This document shows, piece after piece, positions 52,223 through 62,153 of a DNA stretch of 64,000 nucleotides. The number at the start of each line of letters is the position of its first letter. The first letter of the stretch is position 1. The notes beneath the pieces are model-generated. The model saw only the letters and a list, made by a program, of their open reading frames with translations. It was not told the origin of the DNA and did no database searches. Location of the stretch: the NCBI GenBank assembly GCA_037044905.1, contig JBAOKB010000180.1:60354-124353 (forward strand), in the 5' to 3' direction. Source of the stretch: Hortaea werneckii (taxonomy: Eukaryota > Ascomycota > Dothideomycetes > Mycosphaerellales > Teratosphaeriaceae). The position numbers and the translations under genes were made by a program.

Positions 52223-54413
52223 ATGGCGCAACGCAAGCGCTCGCGTGGCGAATACGAAGAAGGCGACAATCAGATGGGAATGGGAGAGACCTTGTCAAAG
52301 CTGAGAGGGAACGACTCCGAGACGCCGGACAATTCGCGCAATGGCAACCGTACCAACGAGCAGGACGAACAAGCAGGGGGCGATTGGGAGGTCGCAGAGA
52401 GCAGAAGTGCGAAAAGGCTAAAGAAGCTGCCGAAGAAAGAAACGGGAAACTATCCTGCCATCTCACACTCGTCCCATGCGCGGCTCAATTCCTACGTGAA
52501 GCTCGGAGATCTGCAGAATCTCGCGCTTTATCTGTTGGCAGATGGGACTTCACCACAGTGGGTATCAGTCAAGCACCACGCCAATGTACGCAAGGTGGTT
52601 GCTCTCATGGTGCCTGGCCTCGAGGCCGGCATGTTCAACCGCCAGATTCCGTTGTCCGAACCTGAGGCCGAGCCTACGAATGGAGACTCAGCAGAGGCAG
52701 ATAGCTCACAGCTAGCTCAGAAGGACGGAAATGCGCCCAATGATTCAGTTCCAGATTCTTCATCCCAGCCAAAGCGTCTCAAAATCTCGCCAGATGATTA
52801 CTATCCTGTCAAGCTTGTGACCAGTCGCTTGCCCGAAACGCTGCAACCGCTCGGTGAGCTCTTCGACCATATCTGGCCGATTAGAACTCCCGGAGAGGAT
52901 AAAAATGCCAGGATGCACTCGCCACTTGCTGCCTTCTTGACTGCGCCCATCCTCAAGTCAAAGGAGGAGAAGAAGTCCAAGGGTCCACACTTTCCGACTG
53001 CTGGGAGGAATTGGGTCAACAATCGAACGCCTGTTACCGAGTTTCTGGCGTCTACAGAGGAGCTGTTCGAGGAGGGCTACGTACTGCATCCTGCTCAATA
53101 CAACGGCACTTCTTCTGCTGGTGCCGAGGCTGCCCGGCGTGAGGCAAACAAGACGACAGCAGCGGATGGTTGGATCGACGCTCCGGGTATCGCAACCCTG
53201 GACGATGGTGCAAAGGCCGCAGAACCAGATAACGAGAAGGGCTCAATCACTGCAGGACGCAAAGTGCTGACCATGGATTGTGAAATGTGCATCACTTCAC
53301 CAAAAGGAGTGTCTCCGCAATCTTTCAGCCTTACTCGGATATCCATCATTGACTGGGATGGCAAGACTGTGATGGATGACTTCGTGATGCCCGAGAACCC
53401 TATCACCGACTACCTGACACCGTACTCCGGAATAACGCCCGCGATGCTGGAGGGCGTCACCACCACGCTTGCCGACATCCAGAAGAAGCTCCTGTCTATC
53501 CTTACCCCCCAGACCATCCTCGTTGGCCACAGTCTCAACAGCGACTTGAACGCCTTGAAGATCACGCATCCGTACATCATAGACACCGCACTCCTCTACC
53601 CCCATCCCCGCGGTCCACCGCTCAAGTCCAGCCTGAAATGGCTAGCGCAGAAATACCTCTTGCGCGAGATCCAGAAAGGCCACGGCTCGACTGGGCACGA
53701 CAGTGTCGAGGACGCAAAGGCGTGCCTGGACCTCGTGAAGCAGAAGTGCGAAAAGGGTAAAGCCTGGGGCACCTCGGAGGCCTCCGGTGAGCCCATCTTC
53801 AAGCGTCTCGGACGCAGCATCCGACCGAAACGGGATAAGGTCAACCCTGCTGGAGACGACGAGCCACGCATCGGAGCCGTAGTCGACTGGGGCGAGCCGG
53901 CGCGGGGGTATGGTAGCCAGGCCAGAGTCACGATAGGCTGTGAAAGCGACGAAGAAGTCGTGAAAGGAGTCGTGCGCACGCTCGAAGGCGACGCAGACGA
54001 GACGGTCGTACCAAAGGGCGGATGCGACTTCATCTGGGCCCGGTTCCGTGAGCTCGAAGCCCATCGCGGATGGTGGAACCGCAGCAAGCTCGTCGACACC
54101 GACGCTCTACGTTCGAATTCCAAGTCGGCGACTTCGGAAGCTTCGCTTTAAATCCGTCGTTGCGGATACCGTGAAGCACATTACGGAGGTCTACCAGGCT
54201 CTGCCTCCCTGCACGGCATTCGTGGTGTATTCCGGTTCTGGCGACCCGCGGGAGCTGTCGGAGATGCAGAGTTTGCAGCAGAAGTTCAAACAGGAGTACA
54301 GGACTAAAAAGTGGGACGAGCTCAGCGTCCAGTGGACGGACGTCGAAGAGCAGAAGCTGAGGAAAGCTTGCGAGAGGGCTAGGAAGGGCGTGGGGTTTAT
54401 CGCTGTGAAGTAG
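52223..54413 (+). CDS. REX1: RNA exonuclease of the Rex1/REXO1 type (DEDDh)
   Basis: The main exon starts at 52223 (MAQRKRSRGEYEEG). The exonuclease domain begins at about residue 348 with the DxE motif (TMDCEMC, D352 and E354), followed by LTRISIIDWDG, GHSLNSDLNAL (second Asp) and the H..D pair in GHDSVEDAKACLDL. This is the DEDDh set of 3'-5' RNA exonucleases that trim 5S rRNA, tRNA and other 3' ends in the nucleus. The frame that carries the domain stops at 54151. The conserved C-terminus (YQALPPCTAFVVYSGSGDPREL, KWDELSVQWTD, GVGFIAVK) lies in another frame ending at 54413. A 49-base intron at 54092-54140 (GTCGAC donor, GGAAG acceptor) joins them in frame, giving 713 residues. A one-base indel is the alternative. 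Confidence 0.85.
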
Positions 54414-54552
54414 AGCAAGGAATGCCAGGCCCGACGTTCTGTTCGCTGCGCTGTATCGCAACCGCTAAGTCTAGCTTGTAACTCGACGAACTGTTCGTCA
54501 TCACATTTTCATCCTGATCTGCCTCTACAGCATACAAGGGTATTCATACATC

Positions 54553-57309
54553 TCACCAGCTCCCATCTTCAGGCAGCTTCCAAACTCCATTCTTCCTCCG
54601 TTCCAACGCCCACCGCTCGCACCAATCCTTCATCCGACCTCTACTCTTCGCCGACCCCACATTAACAGTCGGGATGATCTTCTCGATTCGCAAGGCACAG
54701 CAGAACATAGTCAGCTCCCTGAAACTAGAATGCTCGGAATAAGGAACCCCAAAACAGCTCGCACGGCTGGTCGAGCCGCGCTGCGGCGCTAAGTCCTTCA
54801 TCCCGTAATTGCTCCTCCAGTTGTCACCGTTTAGAACCGTCTGCACGGACGGCGATTCCAGAAAACGGGAGGTAGGGGGCTTGTAGTTCCACCCACTTGG
54901 TCTGAAGCCGACAGCGCGTGTGAAATGAGGAAAATGATCTTTGAGATAGTCGTCAAGCGTGTCGGCGCGTATCTCAAAAAGCGGCGTCATGTGGACCTGG
55001 GCAGCTTTGGGGTCGTTCGTCATGCGTTCATTGAGCTCGGGGTCCTCCAACGCAGCGACAATGCGCTGCTTGGATGGCGGAGCGTAGATTTTACTGTTCA
55101 ATGCTTTGGCAATGCCTATGCAGATGCGCTCCTTGCCGATACTGTACGTGCCAACTACTACCAACAGTCTGCCGCGACCGGTCTTGACATCAGGCAAGCT
55201 GTTGGTGCGGAGAATCTGCTGGCTTGCGTGAGGATTCCTTTCGACCTTCATCATATCCCCTTCCTCCTCTTCAGCCGGCTCTTCTTTCACGTCGGAATTC
55301 GAGTCCTTTCGAATGAACTTTGCCATGCCCTCCCCAGCGCGGTTGCGTTTCATCTTCTCCCACCCGTCGTCCTCATCAACGCTATGCTTGCTCAGACTCA
55401 CACACATATCTGCGCAAGCTCCGATAACGCTTTCCTGGCTCGGGAAGGCATACTTTGGATTCAAATAAGTCGTATCAAGGTAACAGACGTCAATTTTCTG
55501 CTCCTGCGACTTGCCCGTGACTTTATCACGTACGTCTGGCATCAGTAACGGATGCTCAACATGCTGTCTGCAGGCTCTGAAGTCGCCACAATGTAGTATT
55601 CGCTGCAATCTTGGGTCGCCGTTGTTCTTCTTGCCAATCACTTTTTCGAACAGATAGAGCGAGCTGCCTGGGCAGTGATTCGCAGGTATCATGGTCACCT
55701 TTACACCTTTGGTGCCCGGAACTTCGACCGTCTGCTCGAATTCGAGATCCACCACGTATTTTGGGTCGACTCGAAGGTGTTGTCGTACAAGATTGCCTGT
55801 CACCTTCGAACAATAGATAGGACCATGACTCCAGTTACTCGTGAGACCGACATAGTGATCGCTGTGAAAGTGACTAAGGAAGTAGGCCTGGCAACCCTGT
55901 ACAGCGCCGTATCGGAAGGCATCAACGCAGATGAAGAGGCCTGGCAGAATCTTGTAGAAAGGACAAGTGCGCTGGTAAGAAGGCTTGCCACGAGATGCAT
56001 GCTCCGACGCAGCTGCTTCTGCCCAGGCGGCATCTTCGGCGTGACCAGACATGAGCTTGTTGAACGCTGATCCGCTTTTCGCCGCTGGCTGCCCAAGGCT
56101 AAAGGGACTGGCCTGAGCAGGCTTGGGTGTACGCTGCGGACGTTTGAAAAGAGCGTGGGGCGGCGTATTCTCTGGCTTGACTGAGGGCGCAGGAGATTCT
56201 GTTTTCTTGGCCTGCGGGAGCGGCGTTGGATTGCCATCTAAGCAGTTGTTTACATGCACGCCCGCTTCCTGCTCATTTACTCCGACTAGGCTGGCGCTGC
56301 AGATCGGACAAGAAGGACCAACATCAGCTGTCGAATCCTCATTCTCGTCGGGCTTCGACTGATTCTCTCTTCCAGATTGCAAGGCATTGAACGCTTTTCC
56401 GTCATTTTCCAAACTCTCCAAGCGGGCCTGCTCTTCCATATATCTCCTTTCCATGAATTCATCGCCACCCTCGAATGCGTCCTCGTCAAAATCGCCTTCG
56501 ATCCCTTCAAAGTCCTCAAAATCTTCAAGATTGGCGTTATAGCTAGTTTCCTGCTTGACAAGGGCGGGTGGTGATGCTGCCTCCTCAACCATTGGTTCTG
56601 CGACAGGTTCGGCCTGCTCTTCTCTTCTGTGGTCCTTTGCAAGATCTCCATGATCTACAAGCGTCTCAGGCTGATTTGCAATTGGTATTACAGCCTCGGG
56701 CTGCTCTTCTTCCTGCTCGCTATCCGATTCCTCCATAAACGGCCCTGATCGTGGCTCCGCCACTGGTTGGGACGACTTGACGGGAGGCTCCCCAAACAAG
56801 GATGCCTCGCCTTCGCCATCTTCTTCTCTGGCTTCTATCCTCCGCCTCTTAACGGAGCTGCCGCTCTCATTAAAACGATCGCCTTCAGCTTCATCTTGCT
56901 CTTCTTCACCCAGCGACGTCGCCTGCCGCTCGACTGGCTCTGGTGTTGCTCGACCGCGAGCCTTCTTGTCTTCCACGAAGAGTCCCAAGTCTTCTTCTGC
57001 TGTATTATCAGCTTTCTTGAAGAAGCTGAGAATGCTACTGTTGCCATTTCCTTGCGGCTTGACCTTGGCAACTGGGCCTGTCTTTTTCGCATTTCCAGTG
57101 GGACCTTGCCGACTTGACGTTGGTACAGACGAAGGTTTGTTCGATCTTGTCCTGGTGGTTGCCATCTTTGGAGCTGGAACGCTGGGTGGTACTGCAAGAG
57201 TAAAGGGTGTCTTCGCCGGGGTCCCGGGTGGCGTTGGCGGACGGCCTACAGAAGGGGTAGCAGTGCCATTCGCAGGATCTTCTGCTGCTTGTCGAGGCTT
57301 CCGGAACAT
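54553..57309 (-). CDS. PSO2: DNA interstrand-crosslink repair nuclease (Pso2/Snm1 family)
   Basis: A single-exon gene of 918 residues from the ATG at 57309. The N-terminal 330 residues are acidic and disordered and include SSILSFFKK (about 91-99), which resembles a PCNA-binding box without its glutamine. A UBZ-like zinc finger has C334, C337, H352 and C356. The metallo-beta-lactamase domain shows the HxHxDH metal motif SHFHSDHYVGL (H480, H482, D484, H485) and ANHCPGSSLYLFE. The beta-CASP/DRMBL part includes LLVVVGTYSIGKERICIG and FGVPYSEHSSFRELTMFC. Pso2/Snm1 is a 5' exonuclease that acts after crosslink unhooking in the nucleus. The stop lies 139 bases from the end of the convergent exonuclease gene. 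Confidence 0.94.
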   Translation of the reverse strand: MFRKPRQAAEDPANGTATPSVGRPPTPPGTPAKTPFTLAVPPSVPAPKMATTRTRSNKPSSVPTSSRQGPTGNAKKTGPVAKVKPQGNGNSSILSFFKKADNTAEEDLGLFVEDKKARGRATPEPVERQATSLGEEEQDEAEGDRFNESGSSVKRRRIEAREEDGEGEASLFGEPPVKSSQPVAEPRSGPFMEESDSEQEEEQPEAVIPIANQPETLVDHGDLAKDHRREEQAEPVAEPMVEEAASPPALVKQETSYNANLEDFEDFEGIEGDFDEDAFEGGDEFMERRYMEEQARLESLENDGKAFNALQSGRENQSKPDENEDSTADVGPSCPICSASLVGVNEQEAGVHVNNCLDGNPTPLPQAKKTESPAPSVKPENTPPHALFKRPQRTPKPAQASPFSLGQPAAKSGSAFNKLMSGHAEDAAWAEAAASEHASRGKPSYQRTCPFYKILPGLFICVDAFRYGAVQGCQAYFLSHFHSDHYVGLTSNWSHGPIYCSKVTGNLVRQHLRVDPKYVVDLEFEQTVEVPGTKGVKVTMIPANHCPGSSLYLFEKVIGKKNNGDPRLQRILHCGDFRACRQHVEHPLLMPDVRDKVTGKSQEQKIDVCYLDTTYLNPKYAFPSQESVIGACADMCVSLSKHSVDEDDGWEKMKRNRAGEGMAKFIRKDSNSDVKEEPAEEEEGDMMKVERNPHASQQILRTNSLPDVKTGRGRLLVVVGTYSIGKERICIGIAKALNSKIYAPPSKQRIVAALEDPELNERMTNDPKAAQVHMTPLFEIRADTLDDYLKDHFPHFTRAVGFRPSGWNYKPPTSRFLESPSVQTVLNGDNWRSNYGMKDLAPQRGSTSRASCFGVPYSEHSSFRELTMFCCALRIEKIIPTVNVGSAKSRGRMKDWCERWALERRKNGVWKLPEDGSW

Positions 57310-58229
57310 ATCAAGTCCAAGACTTTCACCATTTTCAGCCCAATGAAAGCCTCGTAGCGGACAAGATTGGTTAGTAAGGAGTAGTCAGAAAGTGCTGATG
57401 AAGACGCGTGACTTTCGCGATTCGATGACGGAATGCCAAGGCGAAGCGCGACCCCGCGTCAATCTCACCTGCAGTTTCCATTCATCACTCGCGCGCAGTG
57501 ATAGGGGATTCTCTCACTGATAAGCGTTTTCATGGCTCAGATAGAGATCAAAGTCAGACTTATAAGCGGGTGTCAACCTTTTGCAGTCAACAGAGCTTCT
57601 TACAATTATGTTATGTAACTTTGCGATCCTGTCGTCTCATCTCCTCAACAGTCATTCTACGCACCTTCTCGTATGGAATTTCGAAGCAAAAACATCGTAC
57701 AACGTAGAAGCTCCCGGATGAATTTACAAAGGCAGCTCTACCACACGATTGTGGAATATGAAGGTGACCGATCGACAGAGAGCTATCAAATCCTGGCCTA
57801 GCGTATCATCTCTCATTTAAGGCTTTTGCGTGTCGGTCTATGCTGCTTGCTTATTATCGTGTCAAATGTCCATATTAACAGCAAGCCGAGTGAGCCTGAA
57901 TGATTGTCCTGTATAGCTCCCTGTTCCCTAGCAAAGTACATGTTAAGCGTATCTCTTCCGTGAGAATGATTAAGCCAATACCGTCGCCCAGTCTCATATC
58001 GCTATCCAGTTCAAAGACCTCCTCAATCCATCTTATTCTTATTATTCGAAGCCGCTGGAGACCTACACATGTCAGCCAGCCGCCATTTCAAAATCGAGTC
58101 GTTAGGAGGAGAAGCCGATGCATCCACCGTTGCTCAAGACAAATTATTAGCAGCCATCCCTGCCATTGCTGCTGGACACTGACTCTTCCGAAAGTGTGCT
58201 TACCTTTGCTATCATCTTCGTACTCGTCC
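57310..58229. other. Intergenic region, no supported gene
   Basis: This lies between two leftward genes and carries the PSO2 promoter and the 3' flank of the F-box-like gene. A frame at 57900-58343 on the plus strand runs antisense into that gene and has no domain. Confidence 0.5.
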
Positions 58230-59309
58230 CTAGGGCTTGTTGTTGCCAGCACGTCGTGCCATATCTGTTTGGCCTGCCTCAAACTCCGCCCAAGTTGGGA
58301 TTTTCTTTTTCATCACAGAGGCTGGAGAAAATGCGTTAGCTGAAATGAAGCACCGGTCGTAAGATATCAAGCAGGACCTACCATATTGCTTTGCGTGGCA
58401 ATACTCCTCCATCTTGCGCGTTTTGTTACGGGCCTTATGCTCCCGATCTCGCAAACGAAGTGCCAGTGGATCATCGCGATCCATGTAGAGGTCACCCACG
58501 GCTGTGTGTTCCAGGATTACGTTGCCGTATCGGTCATGGTATTGCGGTTGTGCGTGAGGGCAAGTCTTATACCCTTCGGCAACTTGCTTGAATGCTTCCA
58601 AAAGGCGTCCTAGTGTAATACCATCCTTCTCGTTGATGATAACGTCGGGTGTTCCGTCGAACAAAACATTGAAAGGGGGTGCAAAGCGTACGCACGAGCA
58701 CCAGCATTTGACTGAGAGCCGTCGAACTGGCGGGTCCGTCAACTGCATCTGCAGAAAGCCTCTGCGATATCTTAGTCCGATCGATCGAGCGAAGAGTTGC
58801 ATTGTGGCCTTGAAGCCTTGCGATGCCGGCAAATATTGCAGCTTCATGTCAAGCAGGATCGGAGTCAAGAGGGAGTCCTTTACAGGTGAGCGATAATCCT
58901 CCTTTGACGGGAAAATTGGAAGGACTCGACGATGTGTACTTCCACTTGGAATGAGGAACATCCGCTGCTGCACTTTCTTCGATGTTTTGACGGCATCACG
59001 CACCTGCCGGCTAACTTGCTGAAGCCTGAGCAGATCGACCACATTGAAGTTGAGCAAGATGAGCTCGAGGAGTTCGGGCACGCCAAACACCTTCTGAATT
59101 GCGCGACCGACGTGCTCTGCTCGATCGAAACCGCACTGAGTGCCGTCGGAAGCTTGCTGTAGATGCTCTCCAGTGGAGATCAGCTTGTTCTGCAGTCCAC
59201 GGAGGAGGAAAGTTAGTTTCTCACGATCAATCTCATTAGCCTGCAGCAATGCAAGAGCTTGAGAGACTCCATCGGCCGCGTCTTGGCGCAATCCTTTTTG
59301 ATCCATCAT
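58230..59309 (-). CDS. F-box-like protein with a stop-free in-frame intron
   Basis: Two exons, 59309-58382 and 58321-58230, encode 339 residues. The intron (58381-58322, 60 bases) has a GTAGGT donor, a GCTAAC branch site and a CTCCAG acceptor. It is a multiple of three and contains no stop, so the unspliced frame would encode 359 residues. An F-box-like motif lies at about 77-112 (VPELLELILLNFNVVDLLRLQQVSRQV), as in the many ascomycete F-box proteins whose C-terminal part is lineage-specific. No leucine-rich or WD repeats follow. Cys residues near 212-217 (KCWCSC) are notable. If a true F-box, it would link Skp1-Cullin complexes to an unknown substrate. Confidence 0.75.
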   Translation of the reverse strand: MMDQKGLRQDAADGVSQALALLQANEIDREKLTFLLRGLQNKLISTGEHLQQASDGTQCGFDRAEHVGRAIQKVFGVPELLELILLNFNVVDLLRLQQVSRQVRDAVKTSKKVQQRMFLIPSGSTHRRVLPIFPSKEDYRSPVKDSLLTPILLDMKLQYLPASQGFKATMQLFARSIGLRYRRGFLQMQLTDPPVRRLSVKCWCSCVRFAPPFNVLFDGTPDVIINEKDGITLGRLLEAFKQVAEGYKTCPHAQPQYHDRYGNVILEHTAVGDLYMDRDDPLALRLRDREHKARNKTRKMEEYCHAKQYGRSCLISYDRCFISANAFSPASVMKKKIPTWAEFEAGQTDMARRAGNNKP

Positions 59310-59871
59310 GCGGTCCCCGAAGTAATCTAACGGTTGTAGATCGAGCCGTCAAGCACTGTGAATTGTCGTGCTGGGCGGGATGGCAACCTTGTCTTGTTCT
59401 AGGCAGCCTGCATGAAGGATGAGAGAGGGCTTGACAACGCTTCCAGCGAAGATTGCGAAGTTGAAATGATGCAAAAGTGGCAAGCAAACGGCGCAGCACG
59501 TCAGAAAGTGTCAATCTGCAGAGCTCCGAGTCAACAACACGGCTATCTTCGGGCTCAAAGGCTATCTTCGGGCTCAAACCACGTGCGCAGTCTCGAGGCC
59601 TGCCGCAACTTGAATCCCAAGCGAAAAGCTGACTTCGGGTTAATAACGCGGCTATCCTCGGACTCGGGGTCACGTGCACAATCTCGAAGCCTGCTACAGC
59701 GTCGATTTCAAGCGATTTACACGTGCTGTATTGAGAAGGAAAAGAGGTGCGCGGGAAGAGCATTGAGATATCGGCATTCCACGGTTGTCGTCACAGCATT
59801 CAAAGCAAAAGACCAAGAAAAGCTCGGCTTGGTACAGGTATCATACAGCGCAGAAAGAACTGCCCGTTCAT
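59310..59871. other. Promoter of the F-box-like gene with duplicated block
   Basis: This is the upstream region of the leftward F-box-like gene and the 3' flank of the complex I gene. It contains the duplicated block listed at 59526-59723. No gene is supported. Confidence 0.6.
59526..59723. repeat. Diverged tandem duplication of about 90-100 bases, each copy with CACGTG
   Basis: Copy 1 (about 59526-59627) and copy 2 (about 59635-59723) share CGGCTATC-TCGG-CTC, then CACGTGC, then TCTCGA-GCCTGC and a CAAGCGA end. The CACGTG boxes are at 59580-59585 and 59671-59676. Within copy 1 a 19-base unit (GGCTATCTTCGGGCTCAAA) is tandemly repeated without error at 59541-59559 and 59560-59578. Confidence 0.85.
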
Positions 59872-60301
59872 CTATTTCTCGGAAACGTAGTTCTGCTGCT
59901 CAAACAGGTAACCCTTGATCTTCGAGTGCTTGAGCTGCTGGAGGTATCGCTCTGTTAGGATATGAGTTAGCGCATATTCTGGCCGCAAATCCGACGAATG
60001 CCGCCATGACCATGACCATGGCTGTTCTTCCGTCCTTTTTTCACAGTCTTCACAGGTTCATCATCTATGACATACCTCTCAAGTGGCCGCACTTCTCCAA
60101 GTGGTTCACGCCCTCCTTGTAATAGCACTTGCCCATCTCCTCCCTTATTAACCGCGCCATCATGCTCTGGACCCACTGCTCGCGGATAATCGAATCTTGC
60201 GCGGCCTTCAGCTGCTTGTTGTCATCGTAGTCCACACCGTCAAAGGTAGGCGGGACGGTGGGTTTGGCGGCCTTGAAGGACTCGGACTCCGGGATCGGCA
60301 T
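59872..60301 (-). CDS. NADH:ubiquinone oxidoreductase 12 kDa subunit (NDUFB10/PDSW-like)
   Basis: Exons 60301-60076 and 59951-59872 encode 101 residues. The 124-base intron has a GTATGT donor, a CTAAC-type branch site and a CTAACAG acceptor. The sequence follows the fungal 12-kDa complex I subunit: MPIPESESFKAAKP, PPTFDGVDYDDNKQLKAAQD, IIREQWVQSMMARLIREE, then KCYYKEGVNHLEKCGHLRERYL and a C-terminal KGYLFEQQNY. The paired cysteines suit import through the intermembrane-space disulfide relay. It is an accessory subunit of the membrane arm of mitochondrial complex I. The length matches the family. Confidence 0.93.
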
Positions 60302-60534
60302 TGTTGCGGTGGCTAGGCGGCTGAGGTGGTATAGTCGGTATCGCCGGGACTCTTAGCGACTCGGTATATGGCCGCACGGTAGCGAAGAGTCGTCTGGTAT
60401 GGATTGGGAGTGAAGAGGCGCCCACCAAGCAATGGTTGCGCTGTAGTGAAGTCTGAAGCTTACCACATTCGTTGCGATCGGGCTCGGCCCCGTGCGCGCC
60501 AATGCCGGGTTGATTTGATGCCCCAGGCATGAAT

Positions 60535-61035
60535 TCAGCCATCCACTGCGCCTCCAGCTGGAGCAGCGGGCACGCGCTTCGACTTGGTGCTCTTCCTCTT
60601 CCAGCTGAACCTCTTTAGACTCTTCTTCCGCCCAAGGTGCTCTTGAGACTTCTTCTGCTCTTCTTCGGCGAGCTTCTCCATCTTGGTCGTCCAGTAGTCT
60701 TTTCCGTGCAAAGGCAAAGCATAGCTGACCTTCCACTTCCATTCATCGAACTCCACTTTTGTTGTTCGCTCAATTCGCGATAGCATTGAGTCTCTGCGTT
60801 TCTGGCAGGGCGGGCACAGCTGTTCGATTCTCCATGACTGATACGGATGCGCAATGAGCTCACAACGCGTAGAATGTGAGCCGTCCGGAGGAATGGAAGC
60901 ATGGCGACAAAGAATCAGAGGCTCGGGAGAAAAAGTGCTGTGTCCACAGGTACCGTAGATGAATAGGCGATGGCAGCACATCGTCGGTGATTTCCAATGC
61001 TGTCTGCTCATGGAGACGAGGGTGCTCAAGTACAT
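60535..61035 (-). CDS. Cys/His-containing orphan protein of a fungal-restricted type
   Basis: A single-exon open frame of 166 residues from the ATG at 61035 (alternative start at 61011, MSRQHWKSP). The N-terminal half has regularly spaced Cys and His residues (MCCHRLFIYGTCGHST, then LCRHASIPPDG, CELIAHPYQS and LCPPCQKRR), suggesting one or two zinc sites. The middle is a conserved-looking segment (VEFDEWKWKVSYALPLHGKDYW). The C-terminus is Lys/Glu-rich and then strongly basic. I recall similar short fungal hypothetical proteins with a CGH motif near the start, but no known function. There is no signal peptide. Confidence 0.65.
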   Translation of the reverse strand: MYLSTLVSMSRQHWKSPTMCCHRLFIYGTCGHSTFSPEPLILCRHASIPPDGSHSTRCELIAHPYQSWRIEQLCPPCQKRRDSMLSRIERTTKVEFDEWKWKVSYALPLHGKDYWTTKMEKLAEEEQKKSQEHLGRKKSLKRFSWKRKSTKSKRVPAAPAGGAVDG

Positions 61036-61615
61036 TTTTCCAAACCTGGATCTCCGCTTCGGGTATCCTTTGTCAAAAACTACAATATAGCTTTGAGGCG
61101 CTAGTCTATACTGTATGGGGCTTTGTGATTAATTTACCAAGGACAAAGTGCGAAGACAGTCTGACAACATACGTTACGATCGAAAGTTGTAGGAGAAAAG
61201 GGAGACCGAAAATACAAGTGCTAAGAATGCATATTGTGTAGCTTAGTCGCTTGAGCTATCTCGCCAACTAGACGAAAACATCATGCTTCAATGTTCCAAG
61301 GAGACGCTGCTTGCTGGAGCTTGCTGAAGACAAAGAAAGGGATGTCATAAAGACGCTGCCTATCAATCTTTGTAACGGAACTCGTATTAGGCGCCACCGA
61401 AAACACCCGACTGGCAAGTGATGCCCTTCGAGGCGAGTAGTTGATACTGTTGGCTGCTCAACAGACTAAGACTACTCAGATCTAAGATGCTTCCATATCC
61501 TATATCCAGCGACAGATCAACCCCCAAGCAGGAGCCAAACTTACTCAAAATGCGCACACATGCATCTCCTCGACATTATTTCTTTGCCACATGCCCCTCG
61601 TTGCTTGCAGCCAGC
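61036..61615. other. Intergenic region, no supported gene
   Basis: This contains the promoter of the Cys-rich orphan and the 3' flank of the Bys1-like gene. No RNA gene or CDS was recognised. Confidence 0.5.
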
Positions 61616-62153
61616 TCAGCAGAGGCTCATAATGAGCTGTGCCTGATTGTACGTGTTCGCGCAAACATTCACCCGGTCATTGTATCCCGTCTGCGACGCA
61701 ACATCGCAGCCTAACCCGTTCGTGACGACTCCAATAGCCTGCTTACCTCCCGCAGAGTTGTACATGGGGTCGCCGGTGAAGTTGTTGAGGTTCCAGTATA
61801 GCTGGTTGTCGCCACCAACGCTGGTCGCGAGCGTCGCTTTGGGCGTGGCGCTCCAGATATCCACCGTCTCGTTCGAGACAACATGAAATGCATTGCCTTG
61901 CCCAACGATGTTACGGATGACCTGGACGCCAGAGGTGATGTTGTAGGGTCCGAACGTGCCTGTGGAGTTTGCCAAGAAATACCTAAGCAGCTGTTAGTTG
62001 TGAAACTTGGACTTCACATGTGGCTCGTTTTGAAGCCCTTTCGTCGTACCATTTCGTCTCAAGGCAATGGTTGTTTACGACGTATGTGGGAACGGCCGTA
62101 GCAGAAGCGACGAGTGCCAGAAGCGTTGCCGCAGTGTCTATGAAGCCCCGCAT
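61616..62153 (-). CDS. Small secreted Bys1/thaumatin-like protein
   Basis: Exons 62153-62050 and 61982-61616 encode 156 residues. The 67-base intron has a GTACGA donor, a CTAAC-type branch site and a GCTTAG acceptor. The joined codon gives Trp (KWYFLANS). A signal peptide covers about residues 1-20 (LLALVASATA). The mature part has the Bys1-type layout: VVNNHC near the start, GPYNITSGVQV, the GDPMYNSAGG segment and a closing pair of Cys residues (four in all). Three N-glycosylation sequons are visible. Bys1 was described as a yeast-phase protein of Blastomyces, and related proteins are common secreted proteins of moulds. The function is unknown. Confidence 0.78.
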
